From contig WFMF01000290.1 in NCBI GenBank assembly GCA_011033025.1, positions 124,001 through 188,000 of the forward strand: a DNA stretch of 64,000 bases, written 5' to 3'. Origin of the DNA: Beroe forskalii. Its lineage: Eukaryota > Ctenophora > Nuda > Beroida > Beroidae. Numbering within the stretch: position 1 is the stretch's first letter; each line of letters starts with the position of its first letter. Shown piece by piece: positions 1 to 9,660 of this stretch. The position numbers were made by a program, and so were the translations under genes. The notes beneath the pieces are model-generated. The model worked only from the letters and a program-made list of their open reading frames with translations. It was not told where the DNA came from and ran no database searches.

Positions 1-110
1 TTCTTTGATATAAGACTGTTTCCAATCACCTGGGATGCCTATTTCGCTGCACAGAAGCCTTTAGGTGTCAAAAATGGCCAACTTGCATTCTGGCTGCTAT
101 CGATGGTTTA

Positions 111-423
111 GTTACCACGGTAACGTGTTTAGTTACCACGGTAACGTGTTTAGTTACCACGGTAACGTGTTTAGTTACCACGGTAACGTGTTTAGTTACC
201 TTGGTCATCTGTTAGTAAACATGTTAACGTGTTCAGAAACCGTAACTTGTTGAGTTACCATGGTACCGTTTTTAGTTACCATGTGTTTAGTTACCATGGT
301 AACCTGTTCGGTTACAAAGGTAATTTGCTTGGTTACCATGATAACGTGTTTAGTTACATAGTCACGTTGTCAGTTACCACGGTAACGTGTTTAGTTACCA
401 CGGTGACGTGTTCAGTTACCATG
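111..423. repeat. 21-bp minisatellite of palindromic GTTACC-GGTAAC units
   Basis: Tandem units of about 21 bp, each built round GTTACCACGGTAAC or GTTACCATGGTAAC, with drift between 195 and 350. Because 21 is a multiple of three, open frames appear on both strands; they are by-products. The core is two inverted half-sites with a 2-bp spacer and matches the X-box bound by RFX transcription factors. A sister array lies at 945-1,238. Confidence 0.9.
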
Positions 424-434
424 AGATTATGAGA

Positions 435-573
435 GGTTTTGTAACTAGCAAAAATTGCAAACCGCGATATTATGCACCGAGCGCGAAGCGCGAGGGCATA
501 ATAACACATTAAGACCGAGGCCGAAGGCCGAGGTTTTAATGGAAGGTTTGCAGTTTTTGCGAGTTACAAAACC
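435..573. mobile_element. Foldback (MITE-like) element with GAA-loop hairpins
   Basis: Inverted arms of about 28 bp begin GGTTTTGTAACTAGC at the left and end GAGTTACAAAACC at the right. The interior holds two tight hairpins, CGCGAAGCGCG near 483 and GGCCGAAGGCC near 519. No coding capacity. It follows the first palindromic array directly. Confidence 0.6.
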
Positions 574-944
574 GAATTATGCAACGACAATACATGAAGG
601 TATATATTGAGTAATTATGTATAATTCAAGCAAGAATATGAGAATATGTAGTGTTATTGGCTTGTCTAGTATTTGAGCTATTATAAAAAGTGCAGCTACT
701 GTATCCTTTAGTGTGAAATCTGCGGTCTGTCACCCCAGTGTTCATTTCTAACACCTCTCCCTCCTATAGTAAGGTCACGTTTTGAAAAACACCAAAGTAC
801 AATGCCAAAATGGTTTTATTATCAACTGTAGTTCCACTTTTTTGGCACTGTAGTTGCACTTTTTAAAAAGTGTAACTGTTTTAGCGTGCATAATGGGTAT
901 AAAGGAGCACTGCGTAAACCTCCTTAGAAGTTGCATAATGCTTA
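574..944. other. Non-coding stretch, nothing recognised
   Basis: AT-rich sequence between the foldback element and the second palindromic array. I see no exon, RNA gene or repeat structure here; it is probably anoctamin intron. Confidence 0.5.
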
Positions 945-1238
945 GTTACCATGTGTGTAGTTACCATGGTAATATGCTTAGTTACCACGGTAACGTGTTT
1001 AGTTACCACGGTAACGTGTTTAGTTACCATGGTAACGTGTTCAGTTACCACGGTAACGTGTTTAGTTACCATGGTAACGTGTTTAGTTACCACGGTAACG
1101 TGTTTAGTTACCACGGTAACGTGTTTAGTTACCACGGTAACGTGTTTAGTTACCACGGTAACGTGTTTAGTTACCACGGTAACGTGTTTAGTTACCACGG
1201 TAACGTGTTTAGTTACCATGGTAACGTGTTTAGTTACC
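945..1238. repeat. 21-bp minisatellite of perfect X-box-like palindromes
   Basis: About fourteen 21-bp units, roughly twelve of them containing a perfect GTTACC-(AC or AT)-GGTAAC palindrome. It ends 17 bp before the acceptor of the first visible anoctamin exon (1,256), so it abuts that intron's polypyrimidine tract. Long reading frames on both strands here are artefacts of the 21-bp period. Confidence 0.92.
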
Positions 1239-1255
1239 TCCCTTTCTCTGTCCAG

Positions 1256-4200
1256 CACTCTCAAGGAGCTAGACAATGACACGTGTGACCCTAAAGAGGA
1301 GGAGAGTGACAGACAGAAACTCTATCGAGCGTGGGGTACCTTCTCACAGTGGAAACGCTTCCAACCTCTCGACTACATCAGGTAACGCTATTCTCGTGCT
1401 ATAGTCTCGTAGTCGTAGTGCAGCGCTTAATTTGTGTGATTTAGGAAGACTCGCACTAACTTAGTGCGCATAGCATGAAGTTCATGCGCAATATTTTTGT
1501 ACTTATAAAATTATACATTACTAGCAGGCCCGTTGGGCCTGCATACACAGAGCTCACTCGGCGCTGCTACGCAGCACCTCGTTCACAAATTTCAAACCCC
1601 GCAACTCAAATCAACTAAATTATTTTTACCGCATCAAAAAATTTTAATCACACCAAAAGTTATAAAGCTCCGAAATCAAAACAGCATTAAACCGTAAAGA
1701 ACGCGCGCGCGATTAATCTGCACGTGCAGAATATCTGTATCCATAGCAACGGCGCGACTAAGCCCGGCTTAGCCTTTCTTTCTCTTGATATTTCTTTGGC
1801 AAGCTCTAATTTAATGGTGTGCGCCCGCACAAACATTATTCACGTGTGAATTTACTTTATTATTAAGATTGTATTCCTTAAGTCATATCCATCGCAGGCG
1901 GTATTTCGGTGAGAAAGTGAGTTTCTACTTCTGCTGGCTTGGTTTCTACACCAACTGGTTGATAGTGCCCAGTATACTGGGCGTCGTGTGCTTTCTCTAC
2001 GGTATCCTGACTTTCAACAGGAACCGAATAGCGTGAGTTTGATAGTCCCAGATAATACACGGAAGTCTCAAGAGTTCGAGAAACGGGAATCATTCTGAAA
2101 TTTCCGAGTTGAGTTCTTCATACTTTCATAGAATTTTTGTCGTATTTACGTGTTTTATCGATCGATCCACGTGCACACACCCATGGAAACCCCTCTCTCC
2201 CCGCAGAACGGGTATCTGCAACAACCAGAAAGACTTCCTGATGTGTCCCCGGTGCGACACCTGCAATTTCGAGCTGCTGAGCTGTCAGGGCGTCAAGGTG
2301 GCACACCTCTTCGACAACAACTTCACAGTGGCTTTCTCAGTCTTCATGTCTATCTGGGGTAGGTTTTATTCTCGAGATCACTTAGGATTTGTTAAAGCGT
2401 GGTCAAATTGTTCACAAATTCCCATTTCAATTTTCATCGGATGACCCGTGTAAATCATATTTTATCTTAATAATTGTGAATATTCTGCGTTGTAGCATTT
2501 GACCGCCACCCTCAGCCCGACTTTTCCTCGAGTTCTGGAAGAGGGAGCAGTCCTCCAAAGCGTTCGAGTGGGATACGCTGGGTTTCGAGGGACAGGACGA
2601 GCCCACGCGACCTCAGTACGAACAAAAAGCAAGCTCGACAGTGGTGAATCCTGTGACAATGAAGACAGAGCCGAGCATCCCAAACACTGCCAGATACCCC
2701 CGGCTAGCCTCAGCCTTCATGGTGTCTCTCTTTATGGTGAGTTGTTGAGCAGGGAGGGTTGCTGACAACCTTTACAAGAATCCGATGCTTGGAGTGCCCT
2801 GTCTCAATGTTTCAACATTGAGACACCCCTTTCCTGAGACCTCCCCTCAGATCTCCCTTCCTCTCTCACCTTACCTCCTGCAGACATCCCCTCTCACCTT
2901 CCCTCCCTCAGATCTCCTCTCTCACCTTCCATCCCTTTGATCTCACCTCACCTTCCCTCCCTCAGATCTCCTCTCTCACCTTCCCTTCCTCAGATCTCCT
3001 CTCTCACCTTCCCTTCCTCAGACCTCCCCTCTCACCCTCCCTCCCTGAGATCTCCCCTTCCCTCCCTCAGATCTCACCTCACCTTCCCTTCCTCAGATCT
3101 CACCTTCCCTCCCTCAGATCTCCCCTCTCACTTCCCTCCCTCAGATCTCCCCTCTCACCTCCCCTTCCTCAGACCTCCCCTCCCCTCTCACCCTCTCTCT
3201 TTATGATCTCTCTGGTGATAGCAGCAGTGTTGGGCGTGGTCGTGTATCGCCTCGTTATCCGTGGCATGATTGCCAAGACCTCCCTCTCCAACGACATCAC
3301 TGTCAGCAGTGCCATCGTGAGTGGCACCGGTGCCATCGCCAACTTCATATTCATCCTGTGCATGTCCACCATCTACTACAGAGTTGCTCACTTCCTCACA
3401 GACTGGGGTGAGTGTTGCATCGATACGAACTCGAACTGTATCCTGCCTACTTTCCTAGTTCAGAACTTCTTGTTGTTAGCTTATTAAGTTTATAAAAATG
3501 TTTTGAAGCAACTTGTAGTAACTTCAGCCGATCAAAGTTTTTGCACCCATTCTGCACCAATATTATTGATGGTAGAATACCAATTACCAGTGCTAAGTAT
3601 AATAGTAGTCCACTGACCGCTTCTCTGCGACTCTCCTTGTTCATAAGCAGACAAGGTTAACGGACCTATATTGCTACAGGACACCTTTTTGCCCGGATTT
3701 GTTTTCCAAGGGAAACATTTCCTTGCGTTTCAACGGAATAATATTCTACACGACTTACTTTTCAGAGATGCACCGCACACAGACTGAATACGAGGACGCG
3801 CTCTCCTTCAAGATGTACATGTTCCAGTTCGTTAACTTCTACAGCTCCATATTCTACATCGCCTTCGTGCAGGGGCGCTTCAACGGCTCACCCCCTGACT
3901 ACAACCGACTGGTGGGCTACCGCCAAGAAGAGGTGAGAAAAGGAGGAGATGGGGAAAGGAAGAGGTGAGAAAAGGAGGAGATCATGGGGAAAAGGACAGG
4001 TGAGGAAAACGACGAGTCAGGAGGAGGAAAGGGATGAGGGAAAGAAAGAGGTGAGGAAATAGGGAAGGCTAATGAGAAAAGGGAAGTGTAAGGAGAAGGA
4101 ATAGATGGAGAAAAGGGAGGGGTAAGGATACGGAAGAATGTGAGGAAGAGGTGAAGAAATGAAGGGGTTGGGGAAGGAAGAGGTGTGGAAAGCAACACGA

Positions 4201-7200
4201 TTTAGGCCTCAAAAGTGAAAATATCGATTTTTGAAAATCAGAAATATAGATTTTTGGGACAGAGGCAAACTTTGAAAATTCATATTTTCACTTATACAAA
4301 ATCCGGCTAGATTATTTGTAAAAAAAAGGTTTGTTTTATACTTTTATACCCTAGAATATAACTGTCAAGTTTCAAGCATTGGCAAATCGCGTTATAAGTT
4401 CGCGCGCCTCTGTACCTGCGATATGAAAAATTCATAACTTCGGCTTTTGATGGGTTGAAAACCTACTGGTAGCTGATGATCTGTTATATCAAAAACATCA
4501 AAAAACCGGGAATTAAACTCGGACCCCCCCGGCCCCAATAATGGGGAGTGTAATAATGACACCTCTGGGAGCCTTTGAATTCTCTGTCGACCTTTCCATG
4601 CAATTCAACAGATTAGACCCTTTCCAGTGCAGTTCGTATGGGTGTTTGCTCGACCTCTGCATCCAGCTCTTTGTCATCATGGTGGGGAAGCAAACCATCG
4701 GAAACTTCTTAGAACTTGGTGTTCCGTAAGTCATTTCATTTGTAGATAATTTAAACAGAATATTTTTCTATTGCCACGGTCTTGGGGGACGGTATTATTC
4801 AGAAGTTCCGATGACATACGAGAACTGACCAATCTGGTAATTTCCTACTTAATTGTCAATAAATTACTCCTGAGAAATTCCGTTCTCTATTAATGATTCT
4901 GCTTCACTATTTGAAAGTTTAAATAAAATAACTCCCCCAAAAGCTGACCTCCCCTCCCTAACTGCCAGGAGATTGAAGGTGTGGCTGAAGAGGCGGTCAG
5001 GTGATGACGACATGTCCAACTTCCCGAACTGGGACCAGGAGTTCCAGCTGGAACCGTGGCCTGAGGACGGACTATTCGAGGAGTACCTGGAAATGGGTGA
5101 GTTCTTGTCAGGCGTCCTACAACATGGTATCCCAAATAAGCTGCCCATTTTCTCTGGTATCATAATGTGGGAGTTTTGTTTCCGTTAACCAATCTCAAAA
5201 AAACTTCACTTCAACAGAATTGTTGATACTGTATAATGTATACGTATATTGAATTTCTAAGATTTACGATGAATAATTGTAATTTCGCACACACCTTTTT
5301 ACAAATTTAATCAGTCCCCTCGGCCTTTTCGTTTCCTTGTATGCCATGAGTCTGTTTTATTGAGCAGTAAATCTCAGAGCACCACGACAGTTCATTACGC
5401 GCCCGCATTTCCGGCAGTTCATTCCGTGGTATTTGCCTGCTATCACCACATTTACATCATACTCACTAGTTATCCGACTATGTGTCAAAGCAGCTATAGT
5501 GTTGCCCCTGCAACAAATCAGTGTCGTCAGGCCTTACGTCATTCTCCGTGTGTCGTCATACTCTGACGTCATTCTGCCCCGACACAAGTTCACGCTCAGC
5601 GATGGCTGAAAGGGTTTCATTGTAGCATTGTCTCTGATTCTAAGCAAAATGTACAGAGACACCTCCGTGCTTTGACTGGTACGATTCCCGCTGACGACAG
5701 CCGCGAAGCGGCTAGCGTCAGCGCGTAATTCTCACGAGGGACTTTCAGCGATAGTCAATCCGTACTCTGTCCCACCACCTCTTTTGATATCCTCAATGTC
5801 TGATGACGCAAATCTTTATATCACTGATACACTCAATCTACTATGACCCTCCTCCTCAGTAGCGTAGTGGGAATCGCAGGGAATCGAACCCGGGATCATT
5901 CGATCACGAGCCAGACTGACAACCATTACACCAACTAACCCTCCTCCCCCTCAGTTATCCAGTACGGTTTCATCACCATCTTCGTGGCGTGTTTCCCCCT
6001 GGCGCCCGTCTTTGCCCTTGTTAACAACATCATTGAGATCCGGTTGGACGGTAACAAGATCCTGTGCAGTACTCGGAGATGTGTACCGGAGCGGGCAGAG
6101 GATATCGGTAAGCCACACTAGCGAGTTACCTAGATGTGTGCACCTGCAGCGGTCGATGGAGGGATTGATAAGACGTGCGTTTTACAGTGCACGCAATATT
6201 ATTTTCATAGAAGTTTCAACGAAATTTACGCGTTTTTATCGATCGATCCATGTGCAGTGTGCACACATTTATGGGTGAATGACTCTAGCAATAGAAGACA
6301 GCAATTGTATGGATCATCTAGAGAATTACCTTATTTTGTTTCTCCAAAATCCCTCTGGTGAATACCCCAATTTCTTTTACTATACCTATTTATGACTTAC
6401 CTTCCTTTTCGACCAATTGCCCCCCTCAGGTATCTGGTACAGTATTTTAGAGAGGGTCTCAACACTTGCTGTCATTTGTAACGTGAGTTTCAACTATTTG
6501 TAAGGGGAGTTTCAACTCTTATCTCCCCAATACCTCTGCACGATTTAATGGCATTATTGCATAACGGCATTATTGCATATGTTATCGCTATTCGCTATTG
6601 CAATTGCAAGCTTTAACCGTATCCGTAATGCGATGGTACAAGTAGGACTAACAAATAAATGAGTGTTTTTACAGCATTTCCCCAGGCGTGTATCATTGCC
6701 TTCACCTCGGAGTTCATCCCGCGTTTGGTGTACATGTACACCATTGACGCAGACCTCATCAACTACGCGAACTATACCTTCGGTCGCTGCAACATCTCCC
6801 TGCTCAACCTCTCAGAGAACGCTGTCAAGTCAGCTGCCAGCCTCAACATGGCAGACGCCACTCACTGCAGGTAGAGCACATTTCTTTTTTAGATTCAGAA
6901 TGCATTTCCCAGCTCAAAATGCATTTCCTATAGATCTCAAATGCATGTTGTATCTAAATCTTAGGTTTCCCTGCCTCGCCAATGCCATTCAGGAAGACTT
7001 GTTGTTTTAATATTTGATATTGTTCTTAATCTAACTGTGGTGCCCCGACTCTTTGACGCGTAGCTTGTTACAACGCGCGTGGGTACTTTATGTGCGCTGT
7101 GACGCGCGCAAAATATTATCCAAGCGCGTCGTTATTATGCGCGTCTCAGGGTCGTAACACCACAGTAAGAGTATGATATTAATGATATTAATACGTTGTC

Positions 7201-7860
7201 GCTGCCTCACTTAAAGCTTTCCCTGCTCTCAGGTTTCGGATGCACTTCAGCACGGACCCTGACAACCCTGCCATTTGGATGCAAATCACAGCCGCCAGAC
7301 TCGCATTTGTCATCGTCTTCGAACACTTCGTTTTCTTCATTACAGGACTTGTGGACTGGATAATCCCAGACATTCCCGACCTTGTTCAGACCGCCATTGA
7401 GCGTGAGAAATACCTGGGGAAGGAGGCTCTGAGAGCTAAAGAGGCTGCTCCCCTGGAGGAGAAAGCAGCCCCGCAGGCGGGGCAGCCCCTGTCCGCGCTA
7501 CCAGAGGACACTGCCACAGGACCTGAACACTTGGGGGTGCCCTCCCGCGCGCAGCCCAACTCCGCTTCACCCCAATCCTACAGCCGCATCAATAGCCTCC
7601 CCACGCACCTACCCTCCCACTCGCACTTAATGAAACCCGCCTCCCCCGTGAGGTCGAACTCAGTACACGCGCCCTCGGCGAACTCCGACCAGCGCGCCAA
7701 CTCCGTCACCACTGCCAAAAACAACATTTTCAAGCGCTCGAACACGCTGCCCTCGCAAAACACTCTCGACTCCGCTATCAGCAGCAGCCCGTCACAGCTA
7801 GTCAGGACAAACAGCAAGGAGTTCACTGATCTCGGCGAAATCGCTAAGAACGTCGTGTAA
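1256..7860 (+). CDS. Anoctamin (TMEM16) family protein, C-terminal twelve exons
   Basis: Multi-pass membrane protein of the TMEM16 family, whose members are Ca2+-activated chloride channels or phospholipid scramblases. Exons by frame and splice site: 1256-1381, 1898-2032, 2207-2358, 2516-2736, about 3173-3407, 3766-3932, 4628-4725, 4969-5096, 5955-6107, 6430-6482, 6686-6870, 7233-7860 (stop TAA). Every join keeps phase, giving about 759 residues. Family landmarks in order: QPLDYIR then [15 protein letters not shown] (TM1), [35 protein letters not shown] (TM2), [36 protein letters not shown] (TM6), [12 protein letters not shown] (TM7), [11 protein letters not shown] and [10 protein letters not shown] (TM8 onward). 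Acidic and Asn residues of the TM6-TM8 calcium site are present (NNIIE, SEF, VDW). The cytoplasmic tail after 7,400 is Ser/Pro-rich. N-terminal exons lie left of the window. The start of the exon near 3,173 is uncertain. Scramblase or channel cannot be told. Confidence 0.95.
1519..1575. repeat. Hairpin repeat (ACTAGCAGGCCCGTTGGGCCTGC family)
   Basis: A 19-nt hairpin at 1,524-1,542 (GCAGGCCCGTTGGGCCTGC) followed by CAGAGCTCACTCGG. A relative lies at 57,143-57,177 (GCAGGCCCGTTGGGGCTGC then GCTCACTCGG), and a looser one (TTACTAGCAG then GGCCTCCGGCC) at 34,337-34,368. This looks like one end of a dispersed element. Confidence 0.4.
2105..2200. repeat. Half copy of the TGTGTGCAC/ATCGATCGAT foldback family
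   Basis: CTTTCATAGAA, TTTACG and TTTTATCGATCGATCCACGTGCACACAC match, in order, the right half of the element at 6,130-6,278. It lies just upstream of the acceptor of the anoctamin exon at 2,207. The left arm is missing. Confidence 0.5.
2820..3172 (+). repeat. Acceptor-like minisatellite (polypyrimidine + CCTCAG|ATCTC units)
   Basis: About eleven units of roughly 30 bp, each made of a C/T tract, CCTCAG and ATCTC or ACCTC. Each is a plausible splice acceptor followed by the first bases of the real exon (ATCTCTCTGG at 3,206). It fills most of the intron between the anoctamin exons ending at 2,736 and 3,407. Confidence 0.85.
3926..4190 (+). repeat. Donor-like purine-rich repeat after an anoctamin exon
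   Basis: The exon ends GAAGAG|GTGAGAAAAGGAGG at 3,932. The same exon-end-plus-donor motif recurs near 3,963, and looser GTGAGG/GTGAAG versions follow near 4,000, 4,050 and 4,150 in a purine-rich tract. Only the first donor belongs to the recognised coding exon. Confidence 0.65.
4196..4541. mobile_element. Relative of the 8.1-kb foldback element
   Basis: The right part shares a series of motifs with the element at 8,136-8,493: GGCAAATCGCGTTATAAG, AAAAATTCATAACTT, AACCTACTGGTAGCTG and GGACCCCCCGGCCCC. The left arm is diverged and no TTAA target site is visible at the right end. Intronic, non-coding. Confidence 0.5.
5693..5732. repeat. Nested GAA-loop hairpin
   Basis: GCTGACG, then GCCGCGAAGCGGC, then CGTCAGC makes a hairpin with outer and inner arms round a GAA loop. 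Its top resembles those at 483, 519, 8,741 and 28,567. Intronic. Confidence 0.55.
5846..5954 (-). mobile_element. tRNA-like (SINE-type) insert flanked by duplicated splice acceptor
   Basis: On the minus strand the 78-bp core (5,860-5,937) carries an A-box-like TGGTGTAATGG and a perfect B-box GGTTCGATTCC at tRNA spacing, but acceptor and anticodon stems do not fold well. It is flanked by ACCCTCCTCCTCAG (5,846-5,859) and ACCCTCCTCCCCCTCAG (5,938-5,954). The right flank is the working acceptor of the anoctamin exon at 5,955, so the flanks read as a target-site duplication of that acceptor. Confidence 0.6.
6130..6278. mobile_element. Short foldback element, TGTGTGCAC arms
   Basis: The left arm ATGTGTGCAC..CTGCAG..GGTCGATGG and right arm ATCGATCGATCCATGTGCA..GTGCACACAT are inverted copies; the centre has CATAGAAGTTTC. 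Relatives lie at 2,105-2,200 and 58,155-58,292. It sits in the anoctamin intron after the exon ending at 6,107. No coding capacity. Confidence 0.6.
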
Positions 7861-8131
7861 ATTAATGATCTGCTAGATACTTCTAGTTCAGCTTTATTAT
7901 TTATAGTGGTAGTGACATAATACGGGGGCTAATTTTGAATTCGATATTAGAATTTTATCGAAGTTTTATTTTTGTGTTTCAGTTTTTTGCATGAATGAGC
8001 TGGGAAGATTTTACAGTACTTATTCATATTGATATTGCACTGCAGTTGCATACATCAAGTTCAACTTCAACATGACATTCGTTTCAATGTAACTGTTAAC
8101 TTAAAAGATGTGACTATGAGTTGTTTTGCGT
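7861..8131 (+). other. Anoctamin 3' flank (probable 3' UTR)
   Basis: Sequence after the anoctamin stop codon. I see no canonical AATAAA close to the stop, so the polyadenylation site is not assigned. No other gene is visible. Confidence 0.4.
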
Positions 8132-8497
8132 TTAAGGGGGCTGGGGGTCTGAGGTCGATTTTCGGTTTTTGTTGTTTCTGATAGAGGAGAACGCCAGCTA
8201 CCAGTAGGTTTTTACCCCATGAAAAATTTTTGTTCCTAGCCAAAGTCATTTACTACCAAGTTTCAAGGGTCTATCTCAAAATTTGTAGGATTATAATCTT
8301 AAAGTTAATTTTCGGCAAATCGCGTCGTAAGTTTGCGCGCGTACTGTAATTACAGGCGAAGTTGCGATTTGAAAAATTCATAACTTTGGCTAGGAACAAT
8401 ATTTTTCATGGGGTAAAAACCTACTGGTAGCTGGCATTCTCCTCTATCAGGAACAACAAAAAACCGAAAATCGACCTCAGACCCCCCGGCCCCTTAA
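8132..8497. mobile_element. piggyBac-like MITE with TTAA target sites
   Basis: Near-perfect inverted arms of about 115 bp (roughly 8,136-8,251 and 8,382-8,493) are bounded outside by TTAA at 8,132-8,135 and 8,494-8,497. Arm ends read GGGGGCTGGGGGTCTGAGG and CCTCAGACCCCCCGGCCCC. TTAA duplication is the known signature of piggyBac insertion; class is inferred from that alone because no transposase is present. Confidence 0.65.
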
Positions 8498-8509
8498 ACT
8501 CTATCATTA

Positions 8510-9145
8510 TGCCAATATGCCTTGCTAAACACGTATATCCCTGTGTGGCTCGCGCGGCGCGCTTCCCCAGGGAAGCGCGCGGCGCGTACACACACCTATG
8601 CGGGCTTAGGAACAATATGCCTTAGCTCGGCATTGAAGAGTGAATTGTGAAAATGTGCAAAACTCGAAGGTGCTACACTCACTGTCACAGCTAAAGTCTG
8701 TGTCACTGTCAGTGTTTGTCAGACGTTGTCTGACCCCTACGCCTTCGGCGCGCGTCCGCCGAAATAATGGTCACTGAAATAATGGTCAGACAACGTCTGA
8801 CAAGTCAGTGTGGCTCATGCGTGTCGCGCTTCTCCAGCACAGAAGAACTAGAAGGCAAGCGCGTTCCTAAGCCCGCAATAGGTGTGTGTACGCGCCGCGC
8901 GCTTCCCTACAATAACAGGGGTATACGTTGCTAAACACGTATATCCCTGTGTGGCTCGCGCGGCGCGCTTCCCCAGCACAGTCCTGTAGGGAAGCGCGCG
9001 GCGGGCACCTATGCGGGCTTAGGAAGGGTATTGTCAGGCGTTGCCTGGGTCTGACGACGTCAGACAAGGAAGGGTATACGTGTTTTAGTAAGCAAGCGCG
9101 CGGCGCGTACACACACTCACACACCTATGCTGGCTTAGAAACTGG
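8510..9145. repeat. GC-rich CGCGCGGCGCG repeat cluster with nested foldbacks
   Basis: A block with TGCTAAACACGTATATCCCTG and GGCTCGCGCGGCGCGCTTCC occurs at 8,523-8,585 and again at 8,929-8,974. Partial and inverted copies occur near 8,880-8,935 and 9,076-9,140. An inner short inverted repeat (TCAGACGTTGTCTGACC at about 8,719, GGTCAGACAACGTCTGAC at about 8,783) surrounds a GCC-TTC-GGC hairpin. Apparently overlapping foldback insertions; no gene. Confidence 0.6.
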
Positions 9146-9229
9146 CAAGGTTTCGGCTAAAGTGTCGACGGGCGATGTCCGGGCGATGTCCGTCCGAAAG
9201 CGCAAAGTGACGTCCAAATGCAAATGTGG

Positions 9230-9660
9230 AACGTTGCGCCGCGCGCGCGAGGGTAGGGTAACATCCTACGAGCTAAAGTGTCGTACGGGGTACGGTGGCA
9301 CTTATCACCAATGGGGCAAAGGAGATCCATTGGCACCAATGCATGCAATGGATCTTTATTGCATTTGTAATGGTGATTTCATTTCACCTAACCAGGTACT
9401 AACGCCGATCGGCGTTAGTGAAACGACGGCGCGCATCGCGCGCAAAAGAGGGCTCTGGTTAGAGTAAAGGTAATGCAATGTGGAGAGCAGCAGGATCCAA
9501 GTGAGACACACCAAGATGAGTGGTGTGCAGGCGTCTTCAGTCCAATACCTACCCCAGCTATCGAGTTTTGAGGTGATTGAACTGTGCAAGCTTTTATATG
9601 CAAATGCACAGTTTGTAGGATGTTACCCTACCCTCCGCCGCGCACGCAAGGTTTTCCGAC
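9230..9660. mobile_element. Foldback element with GTAGGATGTTACCCTACCCT arms
   Basis: The left arm near 9,237-9,270 (GCGCGAGGGTAGGGTAACAT) is the inverse of the right arm near 9,617-9,645 (ATGTTACCCTACCCT). The interior contains smaller palindromes, for example TAACGCCGATCGGCGTTA at 9,400-9,417 and the CATTGCATGCATTGG area near 9,330-9,350. The reading frames across it have no recognisable protein character. Confidence 0.55.

Noticed and set aside
854..1385. Long open frames on both strands over the palindromic array
   Set aside because: The 21-bp unit is a multiple of three, so any frame free of stops in one unit stays open; no splice or coding evidence. Only the part from 1,256 is an exon.
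5860..5937. Functional tRNA gene
   Set aside because: The B box is good, but acceptor and anticodon stems do not pair; flanking duplication indicates a mobile tRNA-derived repeat.
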